This document shows, in pieces, positions 1-7,394 of a stretch of DNA of 8,426 bases. Origin of the DNA: Chlamydiota bacterium (GTDB lineage Bacteria; Chlamydiota; Chlamydiia; Chlamydiales; Simkaniaceae); the NCBI GenBank assembly GCA_021772295.1, contig JAJFMG010000015.1, forward strand, positions 1 to 8,426. Reading direction: 5' to 3'. The notes under the pieces were generated by a model, which was not told where the DNA came from, made no database searches, and saw only the letters and a program-made list of their open reading frames with translations. Made by a program: the position numbers and the translations under genes. Position 1 is the first letter of the stretch; the number at the start of each line of letters is the position of its first letter.

Positions 1-878
1 ATTTGCAAAATATTAGTTATGCCTCACATGAATCTGCAATCTTTGCTGATCAATGTATGGAGATGATTTCTTACTATGCCATTCTATCCTCTTCTCTCCT
101 TGCTAAAGAGCGTGGCACATACCCAAGCTATGATGGTTCTAAATGGCAAAGAGGACTTCTTCCTATTGACACTATCGATCTTTTAGAAAAAGAGCGTGGA
201 CTTCCGATTAAAATTGATCGAGACACCCATCTTGATTGGAATATTGTTAGAAAAACTGTCCAAGAAAATGGAATGAGAAATTGCAATACTATGGCAATTG
301 CGCCAACAGCTACCATTGCCAATATTATTGGAGTTACCTCATCGGTAGAACCAACCTATAAACATCTTTTTGCTAAATCAAACCTATCTGGTGAATTTAC
401 GGTTATCAATACCTACTTAGTTGATGAGCTTAAAAAAAGAAATCTCTGGAATGAGCAACTTGTAGATGACCTTAAATACTTCGATGGATCCATTGCAGAA
501 ATTGAAACTATTCCAGAAGATATTAAACAAACCTTTTTGACAGCGTTTGAAATTGAGCCAGATTGGATAATTGCATGCGCTGCAAAAAGACAAAAATGGA
601 TTGACATGGGTCAATCTTTAAATCTATATCTATCTGAACCAAGCGGCAAAAAAATGCATAATATGTATATGCTTGCTTGGGAGAAAGGATTAAAAACTAC
701 ATACTATCTTAGATCTCTTGGAGCTACCCAAATCGAGAAGTCAACAACTGACATCAATAAAAGGGGGCTACAACCTAAATGGATGAAAAGTGAATCCCCT
801 TCATCAAGAGTGCAAGTAAATCGAGACAAGCCGGCCCCAAGTTGCAACCTGGAAGAAGGTTGTGAGAGTTGTCAATAG
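1..878 (+). CDS. nrdA: Ribonucleoside-diphosphate reductase alpha subunit, C-terminal part (5' end outside window)
   Basis: This is the large catalytic subunit of class I ribonucleotide reductase, which reduces ribonucleoside diphosphates to deoxyribonucleotides in the cytosol together with NrdB. The reading frame is open from the left edge, so about 291 C-terminal residues are seen. Visible family signs are the APTATIANI segment (the conserved loop before the last part of the barrel), the YYLRS motif whose adjacent tyrosines (visible residues 234-235, codons 702-707) correspond to the pair that carries the radical from NrdB, and a C-terminal tail ending CESCQ, the flexible redox-active cysteine pair that re-reduces the active site. 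The substrate-site cysteines and the N-terminal allosteric ATP-cone region lie upstream of the window. nrdB follows after 19 bp, so the two are almost certainly co-transcribed. The leftmost in-frame TTG is not a start; the protein simply continues off the edge. Confidence 0.96.
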   Translation, partial: LQNISYASHESAIFADQCMEMISYYAILSSSLLAKERGTYPSYDGSKWQRGLLPIDTIDLLEKERGLPIKIDRDTHLDWNIVRKTVQENGMRNCNTMAIAPTATIANIIGVTSSVEPTYKHLFAKSNLSGEFTVINTYLVDELKKRNLWNEQLVDDLKYFDGSIAEIETIPEDIKQTFLTAFEIEPDWIIACAAKRQKWIDMGQSLNLYLSEPSGKKMHNMYMLAWEKGLKTTYYLRSLGATQIEKSTTDINKRGLQPKWMKSESPSSRVQVNRDKPAPSCNLEEGCESCQ

Positions 879-884
879 TTAAAA

Positions 885-890
885 AAGAGG
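885..890 (+). promoter_or_regulatory. Ribosome binding site of nrdB
   Basis: AAGAGG lies 7 nt before the nrdB ATG at 898, inside the 19-bp gap after the nrdA stop. It supports that ATG as the start and translation from a shared nrdAB message. Confidence 0.7.
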
Positions 891-897
891 TAAAAAA

Positions 898-1929
898 ATG
901 GATAATAACGAATCAAAACGAGTCAAAGTCAGTGATAAAAGACTAATTAATTGTACAACAGTTGATGTAAACCAACTGATGCCACTCAAATATCACTGGG
1001 CATGGGAGCACTATCTCAATGGCTGCGCAAATCATTGGATGCCAAGTGAAGTTTCCATGGCAAAGGATATTGAACTTTGGAAGTCCAATACACTCTCTAA
1101 GGATGAGAAAAGACTCATCATGAGAAATCTGGGTTTTTTTAGCACGGCTGAAAGTATTGTTGCAAACAACATTACCCTTGCAATTTTCAAATTTGTAACA
1201 AATCCAGAAGCGCGCCAATATCTTCTTAGACAAGCTTTTGAAGAAGCTATTCACACACACACTTTTCACTATATTGTAGAGTCTCTCTCCTTAGATCAAG
1301 GAGAGGTTTTCAACATGTATAACGAGGTGAATGCTATCAATGAGAAAGACGCCTTTGAAATGCGCCTTACCCAAGATATTTTACAAGAAGACTTTTCTAC
1401 TAAAACTTTTGAAGGTGCTCAAAAATTCTTAGAAAACCTCATTGGGTTTTATATCATTATGGAAGGAATATTTTTCTATAGTGGTTTTGCAATGATCCTT
1501 TCTTTCCATCGTCAAAATAAAATGACGGGAATTGGAGAGCAATTCCAGTACATTCTCCGTGATGAAACTATCCACCTTAATTTTGGCATTGACCTAATTA
1601 ATGGTATCAAAGAAGAAAATCCTGAGCTTTGGACTCAGGAGTTTCAAACCAAAATGATCAACCTCATTAAAGAAGCAGTCGAACTTGAAATCAAGTACGC
1701 AGAAGATTGTCTACCAACTGGAATTCTAGGGCTTACAGCTCCAATGTTCAGAGAATACACTCGATATATTGCTGATCGAAGACTTGAAAGAATCGGCCTT
1801 CCAGCTCAGTATAATGCTAAAAATCCATTTCCGTGGATGAGTGAGACCATTGATCTTGGGAAAGAGAAAAACTTCTTTGAAACAAGGGTCAATGAATACC
1901 AATCAGCATCATCACTGGATTGGAACTAA
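898..1929 (+). CDS. nrdB: Ribonucleoside-diphosphate reductase beta subunit, class Ic type (Phe at radical-Tyr site)
   Basis: This is the small subunit (R2) that holds the dinuclear metal cofactor and starts the radical needed by NrdA. It is 343 residues, close to the chlamydial R2. Ferritin-like ligands are readable: E85 (in FFSTAES), E116 and H119 (EAIH), E189 (IIMEG), and E223 and H226 (DETIH). The position that is the radical tyrosine in the E. coli type (E-x-x-H-x-x-x-Y) is F123 here, and the first ligand is Glu rather than Asp. Both are marks of class Ic, which uses a Mn(IV)/Fe(III) cofactor instead of a tyrosyl radical. W47, Y218 and Y334 occupy the places of the electron and radical-transfer residues W51, Y222 and Y338 of C. 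trachomatis R2 as I remember them; every residue shows the same offset of 4. The metal content is inferred from family knowledge, not seen. Start ATG 898 has a good ribosome binding site. Confidence 0.96.
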   Translation: MDNNESKRVKVSDKRLINCTTVDVNQLMPLKYHWAWEHYLNGCANHWMPSEVSMAKDIELWKSNTLSKDEKRLIMRNLGFFSTAESIVANNITLAIFKFVTNPEARQYLLRQAFEEAIHTHTFHYIVESLSLDQGEVFNMYNEVNAINEKDAFEMRLTQDILQEDFSTKTFEGAQKFLENLIGFYIIMEGIFFYSGFAMILSFHRQNKMTGIGEQFQYILRDETIHLNFGIDLINGIKEENPELWTQEFQTKMINLIKEAVELEIKYAEDCLPTGILGLTAPMFREYTRYIADRRLERIGLPAQYNAKNPFPWMSETIDLGKEKNFFETRVNEYQSASSLDWN

Positions 1930-1944
1930 ATAACCTCTTCTATT

Positions 1945-1973
1945 AAAGGCCGGAATATCTCCGGCCTTTTTTT
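1945..1973 (+). terminator. Rho-independent terminator of nrdAB
   Basis: A perfect 9-bp stem, AAAGGCCGG (1945-1953) with CCGGCCTTT (1961-1969), has a 7-nt loop and runs into a T tract at 1967-1973. It starts 15 nt after the nrdB stop and separates nrdAB from the M16C peptidase gene. Confidence 0.93.
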
Positions 1974-2064
1974 GTCTAATTTTCACATGTAATCTAACAA
2001 TTAGTTGCTCATTAATCAAATTAGTTTTCTACCAAGCACAGTTCAGCGCACTTATATTACACAC

Positions 2065-2112
2065 TTGGAAAGAACGATGTAAAACCTTAGAATATTTCTA
2101 CGTAAACAAGGA
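2065..2112 (+). promoter_or_regulatory. Probable sigma-70-type promoter and RBS of the M16C peptidase gene
   Basis: TTGGAA (2065-2070) and TAGAAT (2088-2093) are separated by 17 nt, placing a transcription start near 2100. AAGGA (2108-2112) sits 6 nt before the ATG at 2119. The leader would be only about 20 nt. The strong terminator just upstream makes a separate promoter in this 189-bp gap likely; the exact hexamers are inferred. Confidence 0.45.
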
Positions 2113-2118
2113 TATGCA

Positions 2119-5085
2119 ATGAAGCTCAAAGATACAGTAAAAACTCTCGGATACGAAATTGTAAAAGACATCAAACTAGAAGAAATCCATGCTCGTTACT
2201 ATGAGCTAAAACACATCAAAACTTCTGCTAAAGTCGTCCATATCGCAAATGATGATCCAGAAAATGTCTTTTGCTTATCATTTAGAACTTACCCTGAGAG
2301 CTCTGATGGAGTTGCTCATATATTAGAGCATACTGTTCTTTGTGGATCAAAAAACTTTCCAGTCAAAGATCCATTTTTCTCGATGAATCGAAGATCACTC
2401 AATACCTTTATGAACGCCTTTACCGGATCTGATTTTACCTGCTACCCTGCAAGTTCTCAAATTGAAAAAGACTTTTACAACCTTTTAGATGTCTATCTAG
2501 ATGCTGCTTTTTATCCAGAGCTTAAAAAGCTCAGCTTCTTGCAAGAAGGACATCGGTTAGAATACACTGATCCCGACAACTCCTCTTCTGATCTAATCTA
2601 TAAAGGCATTGTCTTTAATGAAATGAAGGGAAGCTTAACCTCAGCGGATTCTAGACTTTGGCAAGGGATTTTAGAAAATCTTTTACCAGATACAATCTAC
2701 GCAAACAACTCTGGCGGAGACCCTAAAGACATTCCAAATTTGACCTATGAGCAGTTTGTTGATTTTCATAAAAAGTACTATCACCCAAGCCAATGTCTAT
2801 TTTATTTTTATGGCAATCTGCCTTTAGAAAAGCACCTTGCTTTTCTAAATAAAAGAGTCTTAGATAATACCTTAAAAGCCGAGCCCCTCGCTCCCCTTTT
2901 GATGCAACCAAGATTCAAAGCGCCAAAAAAAATAGTGGATCATTACCCTTGCATGGATAAAAAAGATGCGCACCCGATTCATACTATTACTTTCTTAACA
3001 GAAAGCCTTCTAAACCAAGAAGAGCTCCTAGGTCTTTCCGTTTTAGAGCACATGTTAATGGGATCAGATGGAGCTCCTTTGAAAAGAGCTTTATTAGAGT
3101 CACACCTGGTAAGACAAACAGATGCTTTTATTGATCTTGATATGAATGAGGTCCCAATCGCTTTTGTATCTAAAGGATGCACAGAAAATGATCCATCAAC
3201 TCTTGAAAACGTCTTTTTTGCAGCGCTCAAAAGAATAGCAAAGCAAGGTTTTACTAAAGAACAAATTGATAGCGCTATTCATCGATTAGAATTTTCGAAA
3301 CTTGAAATCACGGGCAATTATGGTCCCTATGGACTTACTCTGTTTATGAGAGCTGGTATCCCTGCGCAACATGGGGTGCCTATTGAAGATTCACTCTCTA
3401 TTTATTCCCATTTCAAAAAACTTCATGAAAAAGACAAAAATTATTTCTCATCACTTATCCAAAAATACTTTTTGGATAATCCCCACTGCCTTATCTATAC
3501 CATGCTTCCCGATGAAGAACTTGGAAAAAAGGAATTTTTAGATGAAAAAATCAAACTCCAAGAAATCCAAGTAAACTTATCAGAAAAAGAAAAGCTGCAA
3601 ATCATTAGCTCTTCAAAAAAACTCAAACAATTTCAACAAAAACAAGATAAAGAGTCTCTCGATTGCCTTCCTAAGCTTGAAAAGTCTGATATCCCAAAAA
3701 AAGTAAATGAATATCCCCTAGTAAAGAGTTCATGCAAAAATCTTACCATCTATCATGCAAATAACTTTACCAATCACATCCTCTATTTAGAAGTCCTATT
3801 TGATTTACCAAAATTAACAGAGGAAGAGTTGCTACTAACCCCTCTTTTTACAAGCCTTATCACTGAACTTGGAACAAAGAAAAGATCATTTGATCAAAAC
3901 TTGAATTTGATCCAAGAGTATACTGGGGGAGTAGCTGCAAGCGTGTCTCTCTATCCTCAGCATGACAATCCAGATATGTGCAAACCAACAATTAGTATAA
4001 AAGGTAAAGCGCTAGATCGAAACATTGAAAAGTTCATCTCCCTTGTTTCTGACTTTTTAACGCAGCCCAGATTCGATGAAAAAAATCGAATCAAGGAACT
4101 TATTTTACAAATGCATGTTGGACTAGAACAAAGCGTGCAACAAAACCCAATGGGATATGCGATTAAAAAATCAATGGCCCATAACTCTGTTACATCTGCT
4201 ATCAATGAAAAATGGAACGGTCTTACTCATTTTCAATATATTTCAAACCTTAAAAAAGATCTTTTTGATGAGCCAAACAAAGAAGAGAATCTAAATAACT
4301 TCATCAAAAAACTTATCGATTTCAAAAACAAAGTTCTTCACCTAAGCGCTCCAACAGTAATTGTATCTTGTGATAGAGACACCTTTCAAATCCTAGAGAA
4401 AAATACTTTTTTCTCACTAAGTTCTCTAAAAGAAAAAAACTATACTCCTTGGCAATTTTCATTTCTAACTACTGCAAATACAAGCGAAATCAGAGAAATT
4501 GCCTCCCCAATTGCATTTAATGCTCTCAGTTGCCAAATCAAAGACATTGATCCTAAAACATCCGCGGCAATTACTTTAGCGACTAATATCTTTGATAATA
4601 CAACTCTCCATCCTAAAATCAGAGAACAAGGCGGAGCCTACGGATCGGGTTCAAATTTTTCAAGAATGTCTCAAACATTCTATTTTTATTCTTACCGAGA
4701 TCCTCATATCAGCGCTACTGTATCAGCATTTTCAGAAGCAGTTACGCAAGTAATCAATGGAAATTTCACAGAGCAAGATCTTCAGGAAGCTATCTTTGGC
4801 CTGATACAAAACTTAGATAGCCCCATAGCTCCAGGATCTAGAGGTATGGTTGCCTATTCTTATCTTCGAACTGGCAAATCCTTGCAAAAAAGACAAGAGT
4901 ACCGAGACGCAGCCTTGTCGATCACAACAAAAGATATTCAAAACGCCATAAAAAACTATCTTCCGGATGCATTAAAAAGTAAAACTTTTGTGAGCTTTTG
5001 TGGAAAGGAACTTTTTTCGAAAGAAAAAAACGCACTAGAAAACCAAAATCTGACTCTCATAGTCAAAAACATCCACGCAAAATAA
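2119..5085 (+). CDS. M16C (PreP/insulinase-type) zinc metallopeptidase
   Basis: This is a large pitrilysin-fold peptidase of family M16, subfamily C, related to presequence protease PreP, which degrades peptides enclosed between two clam-shell halves. At 988 residues it has the usual full length. The inverted zinc motif HxxEH is HILEH at residues 67-71 (H67 and H71 bind zinc, E70 is catalytic), and the third ligand is E168 in VFNEMKG. A charged helical hinge at about 465-525 joins the halves, as in the M16C-associated region. Late in the second half, R835 and Y841 (REQGGAY) are the conserved pair that completes the substrate site. There is no signal peptide, so a cytosolic location is likely. 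ATG 2119 is preceded by AAGGA. It lies between nrdB and htrA; a chlamydial M16 protease next to htrA (CT824, from memory) is the probable ortholog. Substrates cannot be told from the sequence. Confidence 0.93.
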   Translation: MKLKDTVKTLGYEIVKDIKLEEIHARYYELKHIKTSAKVVHIANDDPENVFCLSFRTYPESSDGVAHILEHTVLCGSKNFPVKDPFFSMNRRSLNTFMNAFTGSDFTCYPASSQIEKDFYNLLDVYLDAAFYPELKKLSFLQEGHRLEYTDPDNSSSDLIYKGIVFNEMKGSLTSADSRLWQGILENLLPDTIYANNSGGDPKDIPNLTYEQFVDFHKKYYHPSQCLFYFYGNLPLEKHLAFLNKRVLDNTLKAEPLAPLLMQPRFKAPKKIVDHYPCMDKKDAHPIHTITFLTESLLNQEELLGLSVLEHMLMGSDGAPLKRALLESHLVRQTDAFIDLDMNEVPIAFVSKGCTENDPSTLENVFFAALKRIAKQGFTKEQIDSAIHRLEFSKLEITGNYGPYGLTLFMRAGIPAQHGVPIEDSLSIYSHFKKLHEKDKNYFSSLIQKYFLDNPHCLIYTMLPDEELGKKEFLDEKIKLQEIQVNLSEKEKLQIISSSKKLKQFQQKQDKESLDCLPKLEKSDIPKKVNEYPLVKSSCKNLTIYHANNFTNHILYLEVLFDLPKLTEEELLLTPLFTSLITELGTKKRSFDQNLNLIQEYTGGVAASVSLYPQHDNPDMCKPTISIKGKALDRNIEKFISLVSDFLTQPRFDEKNRIKELILQMHVGLEQSVQQNPMGYAIKKSMAHNSVTSAINEKWNGLTHFQYISNLKKDLFDEPNKEENLNNFIKKLIDFKNKVLHLSAPTVIVSCDRDTFQILEKNTFFSLSSLKEKNYTPWQFSFLTTANTSEIREIASPIAFNALSCQIKDIDPKTSAAITLATNIFDNTTLHPKIREQGGAYGSGSNFSRMSQTFYFYSYRDPHISATVSAFSEAVTQVINGNFTEQDLQEAIFGLIQNLDSPIAPGSRGMVAYSYLRTGKSLQKRQEYRDAALSITTKDIQNAIKNYLPDALKSKTFVSFCGKELFSKEKNALENQNLTLIVKNIHAK

Positions 5086-5130
5086 GCGCGGAATTTTTCT
5101 ACAAAACCCTCTTCAATGTCTTGAGTTTTT

Positions 5131-5180
5131 TTGCCATGATTGGCAATATCAAATTCTCTTAATATAGATATAAACTGGAG
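5131..5180 (+). promoter_or_regulatory. htrA upstream region: inverted repeat, possible promoter, ribosome binding site
   Basis: The 105-bp gap between the M16C gene and htrA holds a perfect inverted repeat, TTGCCA (5131-5136) and TGGCAA (5141-5146), with a 4-nt spacer. TTGGCA (5140-5145) with TATAGA (5163-5168) at 17-nt spacing is a possible promoter whose -35 overlaps the right arm. GGAG (5177-5180) lies 10 nt before ATG 5191 and decides that start over the in-frame TTG at 5140. The promoter call is tentative; htrA could also be read through from the M16C gene, since no strong terminator lies between them. Confidence 0.35.
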
Positions 5181-5190
5181 AATTTTTGGA

Positions 5191-6648
5191 ATGAAAATCA
5201 AATATCACAAAATCACAGCATTACTACTTGCGCTGTGCATTACTACATCAAGTTTTGCAAATGTTTTCTCTTCAGAGAAAGACTCCTCTTTATCAGCTGC
5301 AAGAGCTTTTTCAAATGCTTTTGTAGCAGCTGCAAAAATGGCAACACCTGCTGTTGTCTTTATTAAAGCAGAGATATCCCCTGACATGGGATATCAATAT
5401 GACAATCAAGATCCAAATGATCCCTTTGGTGATGAATTTTTCAACAAATTTTTCGGGGGACCACCTCGAGGACGCAATCGAAATCCGCAACCTCAAGTTG
5501 CTACAGGCTCTGGATTCTTTTTGTCAAAAGATGGCTATATTATGACTAACTACCACGTAGTTAAAAATGCAAAAAAAATATATATCACAACCTCTAATGG
5601 GAAAAACAAAGAACTCAATGCTGTTATTGTTGGCGGTGATCCACAAACTGATCTTGCAGTATTAAAAATCGACGATGATGAAAGTCCTGAAGACTTTCCT
5701 TTTCTAGAGTTTGGTAACTCAGAAGATCTCCAAGTTGGAGAGTGGGTTATTGCCGTTGGAAACCCTTTTCAACTCGAATCAACAGTTACAGCTGGGGTAA
5801 TCTCAGCTAAAGGTCGACAAGATCTTCAAATCAATGATTTAGAAGACTTTATCCAAACTGACGCCGCTGTAAATCCTGGTAACTCAGGTGGCCCTCTAAT
5901 GGATTTAGAGGGAAAAGTGATTGGAGTAAATACCGCTATTGTTTCGAAATCTGGTGGATATATGGGGATTAGTTTTGCAGTGCCATCCGACATTGCTAAA
6001 AACATCTATAAGCAAGTCGTTGAAACTGGCTCTGTTTCTAGAGGATTTTTAGGAGTATCTCTACAACCTATAGATAAAGAGCTTGCAGAAGCCTTCGAAC
6101 TAAAAGGCACTGAGGGCGCACTTATTGCAGATGTTGTTCCTGACTCCCCTGCTGAAAAAGCAGGACTCAAAACAGGAGATATCGTAATTGCATTAAATAG
6201 AACTCCCATTAAATCAGCAGCACACCTAAGAAATGATGTTATGCTATTGGAGCCTGGTACTAAAATCACACTTACGATTCTTAGGGACCATAAAGAGAAA
6301 AAGATCAATGTGAAGCTCGGAAATATTAAAGACCACAAAGCAGGAGCCTACTCTGAAATTGCTGAAAAAATTGGTTTTTCTATTGAAAACATCACACCCG
6401 AAACCATTAAAAATTACCATTTAGACCCAAAAGAGCAAGGTGTAATTATTAATGATGTGAAAAAAGGTTCTATGGCCTACCGAGCTGGACTTAAACCCGG
6501 CTTTTTAATTATGGCTGTAAACCATCAAAAAATTGTGGATACAACCGAATTTAATGAAGCCTTAGAAAACACAGGTGCATCTAATAGAGCTCTTCTTCTT
6601 GTAAAACAAGGAGACTCCGTTCGTTTTTATTCATTTAAAGTAAATTAA
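5191..6648 (+). CDS. htrA: Periplasmic serine endoprotease/chaperone, HtrA (DegP/Do) family
   Basis: This is a periplasmic protease and chaperone that removes or holds misfolded envelope proteins. The 485-residue precursor begins with a classic signal peptide: basic MKIKYHK, a hydrophobic core around ITALLLALCI, and a likely signal peptidase I cut after SFA (residue 23). The trypsin-like domain follows (about 45-280), with a flexible Asp/Asn/Gly-rich loop before it and the catalytic triad H122 (TNYHVV), D154 (QTDLAVL) and S232 (GNSGGP). PDZ1 starts near 284 (RGFLGV) and PDZ2 covers about 394-485. Two PDZ domains and this length fit the DegP/DegQ group and chlamydial HtrA. An in-frame TTG at 5140 would add 17 residues ahead of the signal peptide and lacks a good ribosome binding site, so ATG 5191 is chosen. 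The gene follows the M16C peptidase gene on the same strand and ends at a strong terminator. Confidence 0.96.
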   Translation: MKIKYHKITALLLALCITTSSFANVFSSEKDSSLSAARAFSNAFVAAAKMATPAVVFIKAEISPDMGYQYDNQDPNDPFGDEFFNKFFGGPPRGRNRNPQPQVATGSGFFLSKDGYIMTNYHVVKNAKKIYITTSNGKNKELNAVIVGGDPQTDLAVLKIDDDESPEDFPFLEFGNSEDLQVGEWVIAVGNPFQLESTVTAGVISAKGRQDLQINDLEDFIQTDAAVNPGNSGGPLMDLEGKVIGVNTAIVSKSGGYMGISFAVPSDIAKNIYKQVVETGSVSRGFLGVSLQPIDKELAEAFELKGTEGALIADVVPDSPAEKAGLKTGDIVIALNRTPIKSAAHLRNDVMLLEPGTKITLTILRDHKEKKINVKLGNIKDHKAGAYSEIAEKIGFSIENITPETIKNYHLDPKEQGVIINDVKKGSMAYRAGLKPGFLIMAVNHQKIVDTTEFNEALENTGASNRALLLVKQGDSVRFYSFKVN

Positions 6649-6655
6649 TCCTTTG

Positions 6656-6679
6656 AGGGCCACCCTGTGGCCCTTTTTT
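6656..6679 (+). terminator. Rho-independent terminator of htrA
   Basis: A perfect 8-bp stem, AGGGCCAC (6656-6663) with GTGGCCCT (6667-6674), has a 3-nt loop (CCT) and ends in a T tract at 6674-6679. It begins 7 nt after the htrA stop and marks the end of the conserved gene block. Confidence 0.93.
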
Positions 6680-6704
6680 CTTTCTCTAATCCCCTCTTTT
6701 TTTC

Positions 6705-6740
6705 TATAGTACTCTTAAATAAAACATTCAGGTAATTATT
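6705..6740 (+). promoter_or_regulatory. Remnant expression signals before the decayed region
   Basis: TATAGT (6705-6710) is a good -10-like hexamer, but the matching -35 position (TTCTCT, 6682-6687) is poor. AGG (6730-6732) lies 8 nt before an ATG at 6741 that opens a frame of only nine codons. Together they look like the start region of a former gene. AT-rich DNA gives such matches often, so this is weak. Confidence 0.2.
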
Positions 6741-7393
6741 ATGGCAGCTACCAAAAGGCAACTGATATAGTGGCTACATTTAGTAACTAACCAAATAATA
6801 ATATTTTAAGATTAAACGAGCAGTTCAAAACACTTACAATCGCAAGTATAGAAACGCAGCTGCGAAATCCAAATCTGAAACGAATAGAGAAGCTCTAATA
6901 AAGAGCATCTATGATGAAATAACAAGTCACCTTATGGTTATTCAAAAGAGCCTAAATGATGCACAAGATAGTATTGCGATTATTACAATCAAGAAGACCT
7001 TCAAAGAGTCAAAATAACACTTCATTCTAAACTCTATTGCCACGAACAGAATGAAAATGCGCGGCTTCTTATCAGACGGCTGTCCTCAAGCTCGTATAAA
7101 ACAAGCCCTAGTAGCTCTTCGATATCAAGAAACAGTCCTGTTGATTTTTCAAATTATCAAAAAGAAAATTCTACTTACATAGGAATTCCCCAGCAAATAA
7201 TTGGAGTCAAAAAACAAATTAAAACTATGAGCAAAAAAGATCTGCTAGGCATCTTAAGAACAATAAAAACAAATTACTTTTCTATTCTCTCGCACTTAAG
7301 GATACGGTGTTAATCCATACCATTTGGCCTTCTAAAGGTAATGTAGACATTGTCTATGAAAGCGCTCTGAGTAAATTAAGGGAATCAAGCTGA
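6741..7393 (+). pseudogene. Decayed protein-coding region, family not recognised
   Basis: No intact gene fills this stretch, but coding-like pieces follow each other on the + strand in changing frames. ATG 6741 reads MAATKRQLI and stops at 6768-6770. From 6802 a piece with no early ATG runs to TAA 7015-7017; it is Lys/Arg/Ala-rich at first (KIKRAVQNTYNRKYRNAAAK) and then helix-like. The same frame past that TAA stays open to TAG 7180-7182. A second frame is open from 6972 to about 7313 and is unusually serine-rich in its middle (about 7080-7130). A third ends with LLFYSLALKDTVLIHTIWP and a stop at 7391-7393. About 218 codons would fit if repaired. I recognise no family; one broken gene, several remnants, or unrelated chance frames are all possible. 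The last piece stops 1 bp from the end of the convergent GH81-like gene. Confidence 0.4.
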
Positions 7394-7394
7394 A

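Noticed and set aside
943..1269. 108-residue frame on the - strand inside nrdB
   Set aside because: It lies wholly within a strongly conserved gene, shows no family features and is a shadow of nrdB codons.
5112..5132. Terminator after the M16C gene (TCAA-TGTC-TTGA followed by seven Ts)
   Set aside because: The stem is only 4-5 bp and AT-rich, too weak to call beside the two strong terminators in the window.
5140..5190. Longer htrA start at TTG 5140 adding 17 residues
   Set aside because: It would put a non-signal segment ahead of a clear signal peptide. ATG 5191 has an upstream GGAG and yields a standard exported precursor.
6006..6338. 110-residue frame on the - strand inside htrA
   Set aside because: It is antisense to the PDZ1-coding region, has no recognisable motif and is best read as a shadow.
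6802..7014. Ribosomal protein S20-like or small basic protein from the Lys/Arg/Ala-rich piece
   Set aside because: The resemblance is only in composition. No ATG begins the piece apart from a late internal one, and the conserved S20 spacing is not seen.
6680..7394. Insertion sequence or tRNA-associated integration site
   Set aside because: I found no terminal inverted repeats, no target duplication, no transposase motif and no tRNA-like fold.
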